A stretch of DNA of 23,529 nt from F23-D06 sp963643165. GTDB taxonomy: Bacteria; Bacteroidota; Bacteroidia; Bacteroidales; WCHB1-69. The notes beneath the pieces were generated by a model, which was not told where the DNA came from, made no database searches, and was given only the letters and a program-made list of their open reading frames with translations. The stretch covers positions 1 through 23,529 of the forward strand of contig CAVIJD010000035.1 of assembly GCA_963643165.1 (NCBI GenBank), given 5' to 3'. The position numbers and the translations under genes were made by a program. The first letter of the stretch is position 1, and the number at the start of each line of letters is the position of its first letter. Shown here piece by piece: positions 1-7,484 of the stretch.

Positions 1-1060
1 AGAGCGTGATGGGCTCGTCGCCGCAGGCGTCCACGTTGATCTTGCCCGACACCATCTTGGCGGCGAAAAGACCGTAGGCCCAGTGGGTATTAGCACCGCA
101 AGAGCGGGTCCTGATGCGCAGCTTCACCGACCTGCCCTGCTCGGCGTAGGAGGTGAGGTCGAATGCCAACGGCTTGTACTCAAACCACTTCACCTGGTTG
201 TTATTGTCAATCTCCGCAGGCGACTGTATCTGGCTTCGCGGACAGGTTTTCATATCAAATGATGTAGGTGTGGCTTCAAAATAAGCCCAATAGTAGGTAG
301 TGATGCCATAGTCGTCGGGCGAAGAGTGGCAATCCTGAGGAGAGTCTTCGCCGCTGGGCACGGCAAGGAAACGGTTGTAGGGCCAGTTTTGGTTGTTGGT
401 GGTGCCTGGCTCGCACGAGGAGGTCTTGTTCTTGTAATAGCCGCCGGAGATGAGTTGGTTGGTCTGGCCGTCGAGCACCTCGATATAGAAGCGGGGGTTA
501 TAGTCACATTCGTGATAATAGACATCCTCCTCTGAGAAAGAGAAATAGATGAGCAACACGCTGGAATCAATCTGCGGCTTGAACCAGTATTCCGTTTCTG
601 TGTTTTTGGAACACACACAACTGTATGAACCATTATTGCAGGTATAGCACCCCACCTGTATCACCTTGTCGAGGCGGTGTGTCGGGTCGCCGTCCCATGC
701 CGGCGGGAGGACAGGCTCGTGGGTGTAGGTTCCGCCGGCGCTCTGCGAGCAGCGCGTGGGGTCGTTCGATTGAGTTGTAATGATTCTATGGGAAGTGGTG
801 ACACCGGTACCTTGGACACCCGGCGTTGAATTGTAACTGCCTGTACTCGTTCCCGTTCCCGTCTTGACATACGGATGTTGAGCATCGCCGAGTGTCATAA
901 AGTCAAAGTGCGTGTCTTCGGGATGGGTGCTCGGGTCCCAACAGCGGTAGGTGTAACTTTGGGCGAAGGCTTTCGGGCCGGCCAGCGTCAGGCAGAGCAG
1001 TGCCAGCAACAGCAGCGCCGCGCCTCTTTTCTTTCCAGTATCTGTTCTCATATCTTGCAT
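1..1060 (-). CDS. Cysteine-rich secreted protein, N-terminal part (runs off left edge)
   Basis: An open frame runs without a stop from an ATG at 1060 to the left edge, about 353 codons, so the C-terminus is missing. An in-frame ATG at 1051 is an equally good start. The N-terminus is a typical signal peptide: basic KKRG, a long Leu/Ala core, and a likely cleavage after AFA before QSYTYRCWDP. The mature part has many Cys, including a C-x2-C-x6-C-x-C cluster, and is rich in Ser, Thr, Tyr and Asn, as in extracellular proteins. The last visible part (WAYGLFAAKMVSGKINVDACG) recalls the domains that precede PKD/Ig-like repeats in large Bacteroidales surface proteins; this is inference. A T9SS substrate is plausible because another protein here carries a T9SS tail, but this C-terminus cannot be seen. 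Specific function is unknown. Confidence 0.8.
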   Translation of the reverse strand, partial: MQDMRTDTGKKRGAALLLLALLCLTLAGPKAFAQSYTYRCWDPSTHPEDTHFDFMTLGDAQHPYVKTGTGTSTGSYNSTPGVQGTGVTTSHRIITTQSNDPTRCSQSAGGTYTHEPVLPPAWDGDPTHRLDKVIQVGCYTCNNGSYSCVCSKNTETEYWFKPQIDSSVLLIYFSFSEEDVYYHECDYNPRFYIEVLDGQTNQLISGGYYKNKTSSCEPGTTNNQNWPYNRFLAVPSGEDSPQDCHSSPDDYGITTYYWAYFEATPTSFDMKTCPRSQIQSPAEIDNNNQVKWFEYKPLAFDLTSYAEQGRSVKLRIRTRSCGANTHWAYGLFAAKMVSGKINVDACGDEPITL

Positions 1061-1203
1061 AAAATCAGTTTTTGCATTGTACATTGTCTATTGAACGAAC
1101 AGGCAAGGCCATCTGTTGCATCGGGAAACAATGCCAAAGAGCTTCAACGCCACAGCTGTTTCCATTCCGGCACCGTACTTGCCCGCACCTCACATTCAAG
1201 CCG

Positions 1204-1211
1204 CAAAAATA
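1204..1211 (-). promoter_or_regulatory. Bacteroidota -7 element upstream of the secreted protein gene
   Basis: On the minus strand this reads TATTTTTG, a match to TAnnTTTG. It lies about 145 bases upstream of the ATG at 1060. No convincing -33 TTTG is seen at the expected distance, so the call rests on the -7 element alone. Confidence 0.4.
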
Positions 1212-1268
1212 GCGTTTTTTGATAAGACACTCCACCTCATTCACAAGTTTTGGTTATGAAAAATAGTG

Positions 1269-1276
1269 TATCTTTG
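1269..1276 (+). promoter_or_regulatory. Bacteroidota -7 element for the PQ-loop-like/CorC pair
   Basis: The sequence TATCTTTG is a perfect TAnnTTTG. A TTTG at 1249-1252 is 16 bases upstream, shorter than the usual 19-21. Transcription would start near 1283, which excludes the upstream in-frame ATG at 1266 and supports the ATG at 1353 as the start of the first gene. Confidence 0.6.
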
Positions 1277-1352
1277 CGGCTGTTCGCACAGCAAACAAAC
1301 GAAAACATATTATAGTGTATATCAAGAACATACTAACAATTTTCTCGGCTTT

Positions 1353-1643
1353 ATGACAAAATACATCTTTGAAATCATCATGCTTGTCTGCTTTGCTTGC
1401 AGTTGGCCGGTATCCATCGTCAAAGCTCTGAAAACAAAAATTGTCATCGGCAAAAGTCCGTTTTTCATGATTATCATCATCATCGGTTATATTTTCGGCA
1501 TCATCCACAAACTCGTGAACGAGCCCGGCAACTGGGTTGTTTGGCTCTATGCCATGAACCTTGTCATTGTCTCCTGCGACCTTTTCTTGTATTTCAAGTA
1601 CATCGAGCAGAACCGGCGAGACTTACAGCAGAAACAGCGATAG
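1353..1643 (+). CDS. Small PQ-loop-like integral membrane protein
   Basis: This encodes 96 residues with about three hydrophobic segments: residues 5-20, a run with five consecutive Ile around 39-50, and about 65-80. The motif CSWPVSIVKALKTK followed by GKS, then a GYIFGI segment and a WLY.MN segment, resembles the half-size PQ-loop/SemiSWEET-like membrane proteins of anaerobic bacteria. Such proteins are thought to be small-solute transporters that act as oligomers. The canonical Pro-Gln pair is Pro-Val here, so the family call is tentative. The frame is open from an ATG at 1266, but that codon lies within the promoter, so 1353 is preferred. The stop is three bases before the ATG of the CorC-type gene, which implies co-transcription and probably coupled translation. 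Confidence 0.75.
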   Translation: MTKYIFEIIMLVCFACSWPVSIVKALKTKIVIGKSPFFMIIIIIGYIFGIIHKLVNEPGNWVVWLYAMNLVIVSCDLFLYFKYIEQNRRDLQQKQR

Positions 1644-1646
1644 GTT

Positions 1647-2933
1647 ATGGACATTCTGATAATCCTGCTTCTCATTTTGCTCAACGGTTTTTTTTCGCTC
1701 AGCGAGATTGCCATTGTTTCATTCAAGAAAGCCCGAATTGACCAATATGCCGGCAAGCACAAGAAAGGGGTGCGTTTTGCCTTGAAGTTGCAGGAAGACC
1801 AGGAGGACTTTCTGGCTTCCATCCAAGTCGGCATCACCCTCATCGGGCTAATCAACGGTTTCATCGGCGGCAGCGCCGTGGCCAAGTATTTCGTGCCGCT
1901 GCTGGAATGGATGAAGATGCCGATGGCGGCCGCCCAAACCACGGCCATCATTGTCAGCATTCTGCTGGTCACGTTCATCACCATCGTGTTTGGCGAACTG
2001 GTGCCAAAGACGGTGGCGCTCTCCAATCCCGAGCGGGCCTCGCTGCGCGTCGCTCCCGTCATGTTCGTCATCAGCCGCATCTTCAGCCCCATTGTCAAAC
2101 TGCTTTCCGGGTCCACCAAGATTGTCAACAAGATTCTGGGCATCAAACACAACGACAACCGCATCACGGAAGACGAGATCCGGAACATGCTCAAAGAGGC
2201 CGAAGAGTCAGGAGTTATTGAAGAAGAACAGAACGAGATTCACGAAAAGGTCTTCTATTTTGCCGACAAGCGAGCGAAACATATCATGACCCACCGTTCA
2301 GAAGTGGAATGGATTGACGGCAACCTCCCGAGAGAGGAGTTCACCGCCCAACTTTTCACTTTTAAAAGCAGCAAGGTTCTGGTCTGCAACAAACACATCG
2401 AGAACTTCTTGGGCACGCTGAACGTGAAAGAGTATTTTATGCACGAGATCAAAAACGACAACACGCCCGTCAACGATATGCTGTTCAAACCGTTAGTGTT
2501 CTCCGACACCACCGATGCCCAAGACATCCTCAACGAGTTCCGCAAAGAGCAGGTTTATTTCGGCGTGGTGCTCAATGAGTTCGGCGAGCTGGAGGGCATC
2601 ATCACACTGCACGACATCATGGAGAACATTGTCGGCGAAATCCCCGAAGAGGAGGAAATCGTGGAGCCCGACATTTATGTGCGCGACGACAATTCGGTGC
2701 TCGTGAACGGCAACGCCCCCATTGACGTACTCCTGGATGTCATCAACGGTTTTGAAATTGACTTCGACGAGGTCGATTACTCGACGGTGGCAGGCTTTGT
2801 GCTGGACCATATCGAAAAGACCCCGGAGATCGGCGACAATTTCGATTTCCTCAATTACCACATTGAGATTGTGGACATTGACCACAACCGCATCGACAAG
2901 GTGCTCGTCACTCCAAAGGCCTCACAGGAATAG
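1647..2933 (+). CDS. CNNM/CorC (HlyC) family membrane transporter protein
   Basis: This encodes 428 residues, the usual length for the family. The order is an N-terminal DUF21/CNNM transmembrane domain (about 1-190) with the LNGFFSLSE..IVS opening and GELVPKTVAL motif, a tandem CBS region (about 200-335) with the typical VVLNEFGELEGIITLHDIMENIVGE ending split across its second half, and a C-terminal CorC_HlyC domain (about 345-425). CNNM/CorC proteins are inner-membrane proteins linked to magnesium/cobalt efflux or tolerance, with the CBS pair sensing nucleotides. A role in gliding (GldE is a relative) cannot be excluded but has no support from neighbours. It starts three bases after the PQ-loop-like gene and ends 17 bases from the convergent M14 peptidase gene, with no clear terminator between them. 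Confidence 0.92.
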   Translation: MDILIILLLILLNGFFSLSEIAIVSFKKARIDQYAGKHKKGVRFALKLQEDQEDFLASIQVGITLIGLINGFIGGSAVAKYFVPLLEWMKMPMAAAQTTAIIVSILLVTFITIVFGELVPKTVALSNPERASLRVAPVMFVISRIFSPIVKLLSGSTKIVNKILGIKHNDNRITEDEIRNMLKEAEESGVIEEEQNEIHEKVFYFADKRAKHIMTHRSEVEWIDGNLPREEFTAQLFTFKSSKVLVCNKHIENFLGTLNVKEYFMHEIKNDNTPVNDMLFKPLVFSDTTDAQDILNEFRKEQVYFGVVLNEFGELEGIITLHDIMENIVGEIPEEEEIVEPDIYVRDDNSVLVNGNAPIDVLLDVINGFEIDFDEVDYSTVAGFVLDHIEKTPEIGDNFDFLNYHIEIVDIDHNRIDKVLVTPKASQE

Positions 2934-2950
2934 TTCGGGAATTGACCTTT

Positions 2951-4657
2951 TTACTTTTTCACAATTTTGGTTTGGTAGATTCTGCTGCCGCCGTCCATGA
3001 TGTGGATTATGTAGGTGCCTGCCGAGAGGGAGGAGATGTTGAGTGTCGAGGTCCCCGACTCCAATTCGGCACGGTAGATCTGCCGGCCTTGGCTGTCATA
3101 AATGAGAAAGTCGAACAAATGTGGAGGCATCGCCATTGACGTCACGAATAGGATTCCAGAAGAGGGGTTCGGGAAGAGGACAAAGGCAGGAGCGTCCGTT
3201 TCTGGAATGTGGCTGTTCAACGGCATCAATTGCACGTCTATGCAGGTGGTCTGCCGGTCGGCCGCCGTTATGGTCAAGGTTTTGGACTGATAGTCTGGTG
3301 CCGAGAAGGTCACGTTGTAGGTGCCGGCCTTGATGGGTCTGTGGTAGTTGCCGTGAGGAAGCATCGAACAGGTATGGGTGCTGTCGCGGTCGTGGTTCTG
3401 TATAAAGACTTTAGCTTCGATAGCCGCGCCCGTCAGCGTGTCCGTCACGATGCCGCGGATTCCATAAAGTGACTCTTTCATATAGTCGAGCATCGAGGCT
3501 TTGAGTTTGAGCCAAAAGCCGTTCAGCGAGTTTGACGACGGCACTTTGTTCTCGCTAATCTCGATGGTGGCTTCACGGCAGCCGGCAAAATAGTTGAAAT
3601 AGTCTTGCCGAGAACCTGATATGACGTACCAGTCGCCGCCCTCGGTGATGCCATTGTCCAGGTCTGTCATATAATAACGGTCTGTCTGGTGGCACGTGGC
3701 CGCAAAACGAGAGCCGACAAGTTCCCACCACTGGAGGTCGGCGACGGCTCGTTCATCGGTGGTCCACAGGTCCCACGGGTAGTTGAACACTTCAGCGCCG
3801 CCATGCAGGTTCGCCGACATCGTGAAGCGGCGCTGGGCGGCAAAATCCATCATGGCCTGCACTTCGGGCATGCGGTTTCGGTTGCGCGCCAGGGGCTCAC
3901 CTATCAGAGGGTACGACCGGTTAAGGTCCTCACCATAATAATTGAGGCGTGTGCTGTAAGGCGACTCGTTCAGCGAGTCGTTGCTGGTTCTGAATGTTCC
4001 GTCTGGATTTTCGAGCGGGCAGACCCAAATGTCGATGCTGTCAACCAGCGTGCGCACGCTTTCATCGGTCGCGTAATTGACAAGCAGGTGGTTTATGAGA
4101 CGAAGCAGGACATAATAGCCCGTCACTTCGTCGCCGTGCATCGTGGAGGTATAGAGGAACGCCGGCTTTTCGCCACGGTCAGAAAGGTTGTTGCTGATAT
4201 GGGCGACGCGGAGGCTGTGCCCTCCCGGGGTGTGTTCAATCAAGGTCTCGATGCGACAAAGGTCAGGATAACGTTGCTGAAAGGTGTCCAGTGTCGCCAG
4301 ATAGGTATTATAGTCCGGATAGCGGTTCCACGAGGCGGCAAGCTGCTCGTACGAATGCGCCATGCGCACAGCGGCATGCTTCTGTGCCGGCACAGTGAAC
4401 GGGATGCCCAATGCGAGAAAATCAGCATATTCATGCTTGGCGAGACACATCCTGACCGTAGCGCAGTCTTCGGACGTCCTTGCGGCATAGTCCACATGAA
4501 AGAGACTGTCGAGTAGCCGCATCTGCCGCAAATCCACATCCGCGACTATATAAGTTTCCACACGGCCGGTGTCAAGGGCAGAAATCTGTACCATTTGGGC
4601 AAAGGACGACATGGCAGAAACTGCACAGAGCAAAAAGGCAAGGATTCTCTTTGTCAT
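2951..4657 (-). CDS. Secreted M14-family zinc carboxypeptidase with T9SS sorting domain
   Basis: This encodes 568 residues with a signal peptide (about 1-20, cleavage after SFA). The peptidase_M14 domain spans about 105-395 and has the expected residues: H174 and E177 in HGDE, the NPDGT loop (217-221), R247 in DLNRSYP, H285 in NLHGG and the general-base E366 in ATIEIS. A carboxypeptidase regulatory-like beta domain follows (about 399-475, GIRGIVTDTLTGAAIEAKVF). The last 80 residues form a type A T9SS C-terminal domain, with FPNPSSG near its start, SAGTYIIHI and a basic KIVKK end. The protein should cross the outer membrane by T9SS and act at the surface or outside the cell, cutting C-terminal residues from peptides. 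It starts 88 bases downstream of dapA and is a likely separate or readthrough transcript. Confidence 0.93.
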   Translation of the reverse strand: MTKRILAFLLCAVSAMSSFAQMVQISALDTGRVETYIVADVDLRQMRLLDSLFHVDYAARTSEDCATVRMCLAKHEYADFLALGIPFTVPAQKHAAVRMAHSYEQLAASWNRYPDYNTYLATLDTFQQRYPDLCRIETLIEHTPGGHSLRVAHISNNLSDRGEKPAFLYTSTMHGDEVTGYYVLLRLINHLLVNYATDESVRTLVDSIDIWVCPLENPDGTFRTSNDSLNESPYSTRLNYYGEDLNRSYPLIGEPLARNRNRMPEVQAMMDFAAQRRFTMSANLHGGAEVFNYPWDLWTTDERAVADLQWWELVGSRFAATCHQTDRYYMTDLDNGITEGGDWYVISGSRQDYFNYFAGCREATIEISENKVPSSNSLNGFWLKLKASMLDYMKESLYGIRGIVTDTLTGAAIEAKVFIQNHDRDSTHTCSMLPHGNYHRPIKAGTYNVTFSAPDYQSKTLTITAADRQTTCIDVQLMPLNSHIPETDAPAFVLFPNPSSGILFVTSMAMPPHLFDFLIYDSQGRQIYRAELESGTSTLNISSLSAGTYIIHIMDGGSRIYQTKIVKK

Positions 4658-4670
4658 AAAAAAAGTTCGG

Positions 4671-4700
4671 TTATCAGTTCAAAGCGACCGTTTCTGATAA
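4671..4700 (-). terminator. Weak hairpin between dapA and the M14 peptidase gene
   Basis: The arms TTATCAG (4671-4677) and CTGATAA (4694-4700) form a perfect 7-bp stem, with a short AAA/TTT inner pairing. On the minus strand a T7 run follows after six bases, abutting the M14 ATG. The gap before the T run makes this a weak terminator; it could equally be a 5'-UTR hairpin of the peptidase gene. Confidence 0.35.
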
Positions 4701-4745
4701 TTATTGTGGACTGGCATGCATTTCTTGCATCTTGTCGAGGCTCTT

Positions 4746-5633
4746 TTAACGTCCTGCAACAAGGCGCGCTATCTCGTTTTGAAGTTCTGCGGAGACCGGC
4801 ACCAACGGAAGACGCAGCACGTTTTTGATTTTCCCCTGCGCACTAAGGATGCACTTTATGCCGCAAGGGTTCCCCTCCTTGAAACAGGCCTGAAGCACAT
4901 CGAAAAGCCTGTCGTAATAGAGTCGTGCCTTGATGAACTGGTTTTCCATAGCCAAGTGCATCATGTTGGACATCTCGTCCGGGAACGCATTGGCAATCAC
5001 GGAAATGAGTCCGTCGAGTCCCGCAGCCATCAAAGGAAGTGCGAGCAGGTCATCGCCGGAGATGACCGAGAAGTTGCGGGGCTTGTGGTGCAGCAGATAG
5101 AGAATCTGCTCCATGTTGCCGGAGGCCTCTTTGATGCCGATGACATTGGGGCACGTTTCGGCTATATGCAGGGTTGTTTGGGCCTGTATGTTGCAAGACG
5201 TTCTGCCGGGCACATTATAGAGCAGCACGGGCAGCGGCGAATGTTCGGCTATGGCTGTGTAATGGGCAATCAGTCCGCGCTGTGTCGGCTTGTTATAGTA
5301 GGGGGAAACCGACAGCACCGCATCGGCGGGCAATTTGTCAGCCTGCTCTACCCTACGCAGAACGGATTGCGTGTCCGGACCTCCAATGCCCACAATGAGC
5401 GGCAGCCGCCTGTCGTTCACGTCCGCGATGCAACGCAGCACGTCGGCGGTCTCGGCATCCGTCATTGTCGGGTACTCGCTCGTTGTTCCCAGTGCCACGA
5501 GATAATCGACTTTGTTGCCGATCAGATTCTCAATCAACTTTTCAAGGCTCGGGAAGTCAACTTCGCCGTTTTCCTTGAATGGCGTAATGACGGCAACGCC
5601 CAGCCCTTTGAATTTGTCGTTATTGTTTTTCAT
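4746..5633 (-). CDS. dapA: 4-hydroxy-tetrahydrodipicolinate synthase
   Basis: This encodes 295 residues, matching DapA of the lysine/diaminopimelate pathway. The enzyme condenses pyruvate with aspartate semialdehyde in the cytoplasm. The Schiff-base lysine is K168 in GIKEASGN. The tyrosines of the catalytic relay fall in SPYYNKP (Y112/Y113) and YNVPGRT (Y139), with the substrate-binding R144 in the latter. The pyruvate-binding loop is LGTTSEYPT, with Ser where GTTGE is most common. The fold is an N-terminal TIM barrel (about 8-225) and a C-terminal helical part. Its ATG lies inside the last codons of the upstream DUF6913-like gene (14-base overlap), so the two are translationally coupled. The product feeds meso-DAP synthesis, which fits the DAP-adding Mpl-type ligase encoded at 7485-8855. 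Confidence 0.97.
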   Translation of the reverse strand: MKNNNDKFKGLGVAVITPFKENGEVDFPSLEKLIENLIGNKVDYLVALGTTSEYPTMTDAETADVLRCIADVNDRRLPLIVGIGGPDTQSVLRRVEQADKLPADAVLSVSPYYNKPTQRGLIAHYTAIAEHSPLPVLLYNVPGRTSCNIQAQTTLHIAETCPNVIGIKEASGNMEQILYLLHHKPRNFSVISGDDLLALPLMAAGLDGLISVIANAFPDEMSNMMHLAMENQFIKARLYYDRLFDVLQACFKEGNPCGIKCILSAQGKIKNVLRLPLVPVSAELQNEIARLVAGR

Positions 5634-6159
5634 TGCCTGTCAGTTTTTGGGTATAGGTGAAAACCTCATCGAGGAAACGCATCTCGTCGTGTTGCGGAGC
5701 GTTGATGAAAAGATCATATTGCGGCTGGCTGCCCAGGTCACGCCCCACTATGCACTTGGCCTTCGACTGTGAAAGAATCACCTTTACGGCGGGGAAACTT
5801 CGTGTGTTGAAGTCAAGCAACATGTCGAAGTCGTCTTTCATGAAGTCGTGAATCTGCACCGTCTTCGGATAGCCGTACCAATTGAGATGCTTGCTGCAGA
5901 AATAGTCGGCCGACAATTGGGGAAGGCAATAGAAAGGCACCTCGGGAGCATTCACATAACCGACCATCTTGACGCGATGCCCCTCCTGCTGAAGTCTGTT
6001 GAAAATCCGGAATATGCTTTTGTAAGAGGCCTCGTCGGTTATCTCGCAAAGTATCCCGACGGTTTCAGCCCGCTCAAGCGAGGACAGATTGGGATGTCTG
6101 ACAATTTTGTTGTCTGCCAGATATTTGTTCAGAAAGAAGTCTTTAATTTTGGATATCAT
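5620..6159 (-). CDS. DUF6913-like conserved protein
   Basis: This encodes 179 residues of a probably cytoplasmic protein with no signal peptide or membrane segment. The pattern (a basic N-terminus, then VGILCEITDEASYKSIF, then HDFMKDDFDMLLDF and SQSKAKCIVGRDLG) resembles the small Bacteroidota-specific DUF6913 family that often sits next to dapA. I recognise the family from this overall pattern and context, not from a catalytic motif. No enzymatic residues stand out and the function is unknown. It is the first gene after the terminator at 6297-6337, has a -7 element at 6190-6197, and overlaps dapA by 14 bases, which suggests a tight stoichiometric or regulatory link with DapA. Confidence 0.85.
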   Translation of the reverse strand: MISKIKDFFLNKYLADNKIVRHPNLSSLERAETVGILCEITDEASYKSIFRIFNRLQQEGHRVKMVGYVNAPEVPFYCLPQLSADYFCSKHLNWYGYPKTVQIHDFMKDDFDMLLDFNTRSFPAVKVILSQSKAKCIVGRDLGSQPQYDLFINAPQHDEMRFLDEVFTYTQKLTGNEKQ

Positions 6160-6189
6160 ACTGTCTTCGTACCCGATTTTTTAAGCGGG

Positions 6190-6197
6190 CAAATATA
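6190..6197 (-). promoter_or_regulatory. -7 element for the DUF6913-like/dapA operon
   Basis: The minus strand reads TATATTTG, a match to TAnnTTTG, about 30 bases upstream of the ATG at 6159. Transcription would start near 6183. No clear -33 TTTG was found. The position just downstream of an intrinsic terminator supports a fresh transcription start. Confidence 0.55.
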
Positions 6198-6296
6198 CAA
6201 AAAATTGCGTGTCCTACGCCCACCACATTTTAATCTGCAAATTCGGATTCCTGACAGGTTTTGCAACTGGTGGGTAGTTTTTTTTGCCGTTTTAAT

Positions 6297-6337
6297 AAAA
6301 AAAAACAGGAACAGCACTGTATTGTTGCCATTCCTGT
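6297..6337 (-). terminator. Strong intrinsic terminator after the DUF1573 gene
   Basis: On the minus strand a 12-bp stem (7 perfect outer pairs ACAGGAA/TTCCTGT, then five inner pairs including two G-U wobbles) encloses a 9-base loop at 6305-6337. It is followed directly by a run of T residues (6304-6297). It lies 29 bases beyond the stop of the DUF1573 gene and closes the transcript that includes the Mpl-like gene. Confidence 0.88.
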
Positions 6338-6365
6338 CTGTGTTTCGATATACCCGACTGGAGAC

Positions 6366-7463
6366 TTACAGCACCTGCGCGGTCAGGCTGATGGTCTGCA
6401 TGGGGTTGTTGGGGTCATTGGTGATGACGTCAATGGTTGCCTTTTGGTTGGCCGTGCGCGAATTGGCTCTAAAGGTCACGGTAATCTGCGCAGTAGTGCC
6501 GGCCTGCACTTCCATCACGTTGGCGGAGACTTTGAACATCATGTTGCTGGTCTGGAGCGTGTGGATGGACAGCGGACTTTTGCCCTTGTTTTCGATCGTT
6601 ATCGTAGCGGTTTTGGTTTCATTTTTTTGCACTCTGCCAAAATCGTACGACTGGGCGCTCAAGGCGGCCACGGGGGCGTTCTTCAATTGTTTGGCCGTGA
6701 GTTTGCTGAAATCCTCTTTAATGTTTACTGCAAAGAAGATGGTCTTCTTCGACTCGATGGAGTCGTTGGTGAGCAGAATGGCGCGGTCTTTCAACTGACC
6801 GAAAGCGTTGCGCTTGGCGGCGTCATACTTGAGGACAATCTCACCCTCTTGGCCAGGCATAAGGCTGCTGCCGAATGTTCTGCTGACTTCAGAAATATAG
6901 GGCGTGTTTTTGTCGAGTTCGTAAGATATCGGCTTGGTCCAGAAATTGCGCACCTTAAACGTATCGTTCACACTTTCAGTGTTCAACAGATTGTGCTTCA
7001 CGTTCATCGTTTTGAGGCGTGACATGCCGTTGCCTTGCGTGTAGCCTGCCAGTTCAAACTTTGTAGGGGGGCGTTTGATAACCTCGCCTTTGATGAAAAT
7101 CATGTGCGGCGATGCCTTTTGTTCGCCTTGGAATTGCGGCTCGTTGGTCGTCACGCGGATGTTCTTGTTGAAAGCGCCCGGACGGTTATAAGGATTGTAC
7201 GTGGCCTCAATGAAGCCTTTCTGCCCCGGAGCCACAGGGTCGTGCGAATAATTGGCGGCGGTGCAGCCACATCCCGGACGCACATTGGTGAGCACCAATG
7301 CACTGTCGCCTACGTTAGTAAATACAAATCTGCCCGTGACTTTTCCGCCCTCTTCTTTTATTTTTCCGAAATCATAGGTAGTCTGATCAAATTGAATTTT
7401 CGGCTGGGCAAAACCGCAAAGGAATGCCAAAGCCAACAACATCGATAAACTTAATTTTTTCAT
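6366..7463 (-). CDS. Exported DUF1573 protein with two Ig-like (ASH-type) domains
   Basis: This encodes 365 residues. A signal peptide (about 1-19, cleavage near GFA-QPK) sends it to the periplasm or surface. The first DUF1573 domain (about 22-110) has the family hallmark: FDQTTYDFGKIKEEGGKV, then a fresh beta strand, RPGCGCTAA (GCGC at 64-67) and VAPGQKG..A.YNP. A second copy near 270-365 (SYDFGRVQKNETKTATITIENKGKSPL is its opening, shown here by its key YDFG and ENKG residues) lacks the Cys pair. DUF1573 proteins are abundant in Bacteroidota; their function is unknown and likely structural or adhesive. The start lies 21 bases downstream of the Mpl-like stop. A TATCTTTG -7 element at 7500-7507, inside the end of that gene, could give it an extra promoter. 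Confidence 0.92.
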   Translation of the reverse strand: MKKLSLSMLLALAFLCGFAQPKIQFDQTTYDFGKIKEEGGKVTGRFVFTNVGDSALVLTNVRPGCGCTAANYSHDPVAPGQKGFIEATYNPYNRPGAFNKNIRVTTNEPQFQGEQKASPHMIFIKGEVIKRPPTKFELAGYTQGNGMSRLKTMNVKHNLLNTESVNDTFKVRNFWTKPISYELDKNTPYISEVSRTFGSSLMPGQEGEIVLKYDAAKRNAFGQLKDRAILLTNDSIESKKTIFFAVNIKEDFSKLTAKQLKNAPVAALSAQSYDFGRVQKNETKTATITIENKGKSPLSIHTLQTSNMMFKVSANVMEVQAGTTAQITVTFRANSRTANQKATIDVITNDPNNPMQTISLTAQVL

Positions 7464-7484
7464 TGTTATGATTTTTTTGTTGTT

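Noticed and set aside
1124..1163. 7-bp inverted repeat GGAAACA/TGTTTCC in the leader of the first gene
   Set aside because: The 26-base loop and short stem make it unlikely to be a functional hairpin.
3689..4516. Long plus-strand open frame opposite the M14 peptidase gene
   Set aside because: It is a shadow of the minus-strand gene, which has clear catalytic motifs; the same holds for the long plus-strand frame opposite dapA at 4704-5660.
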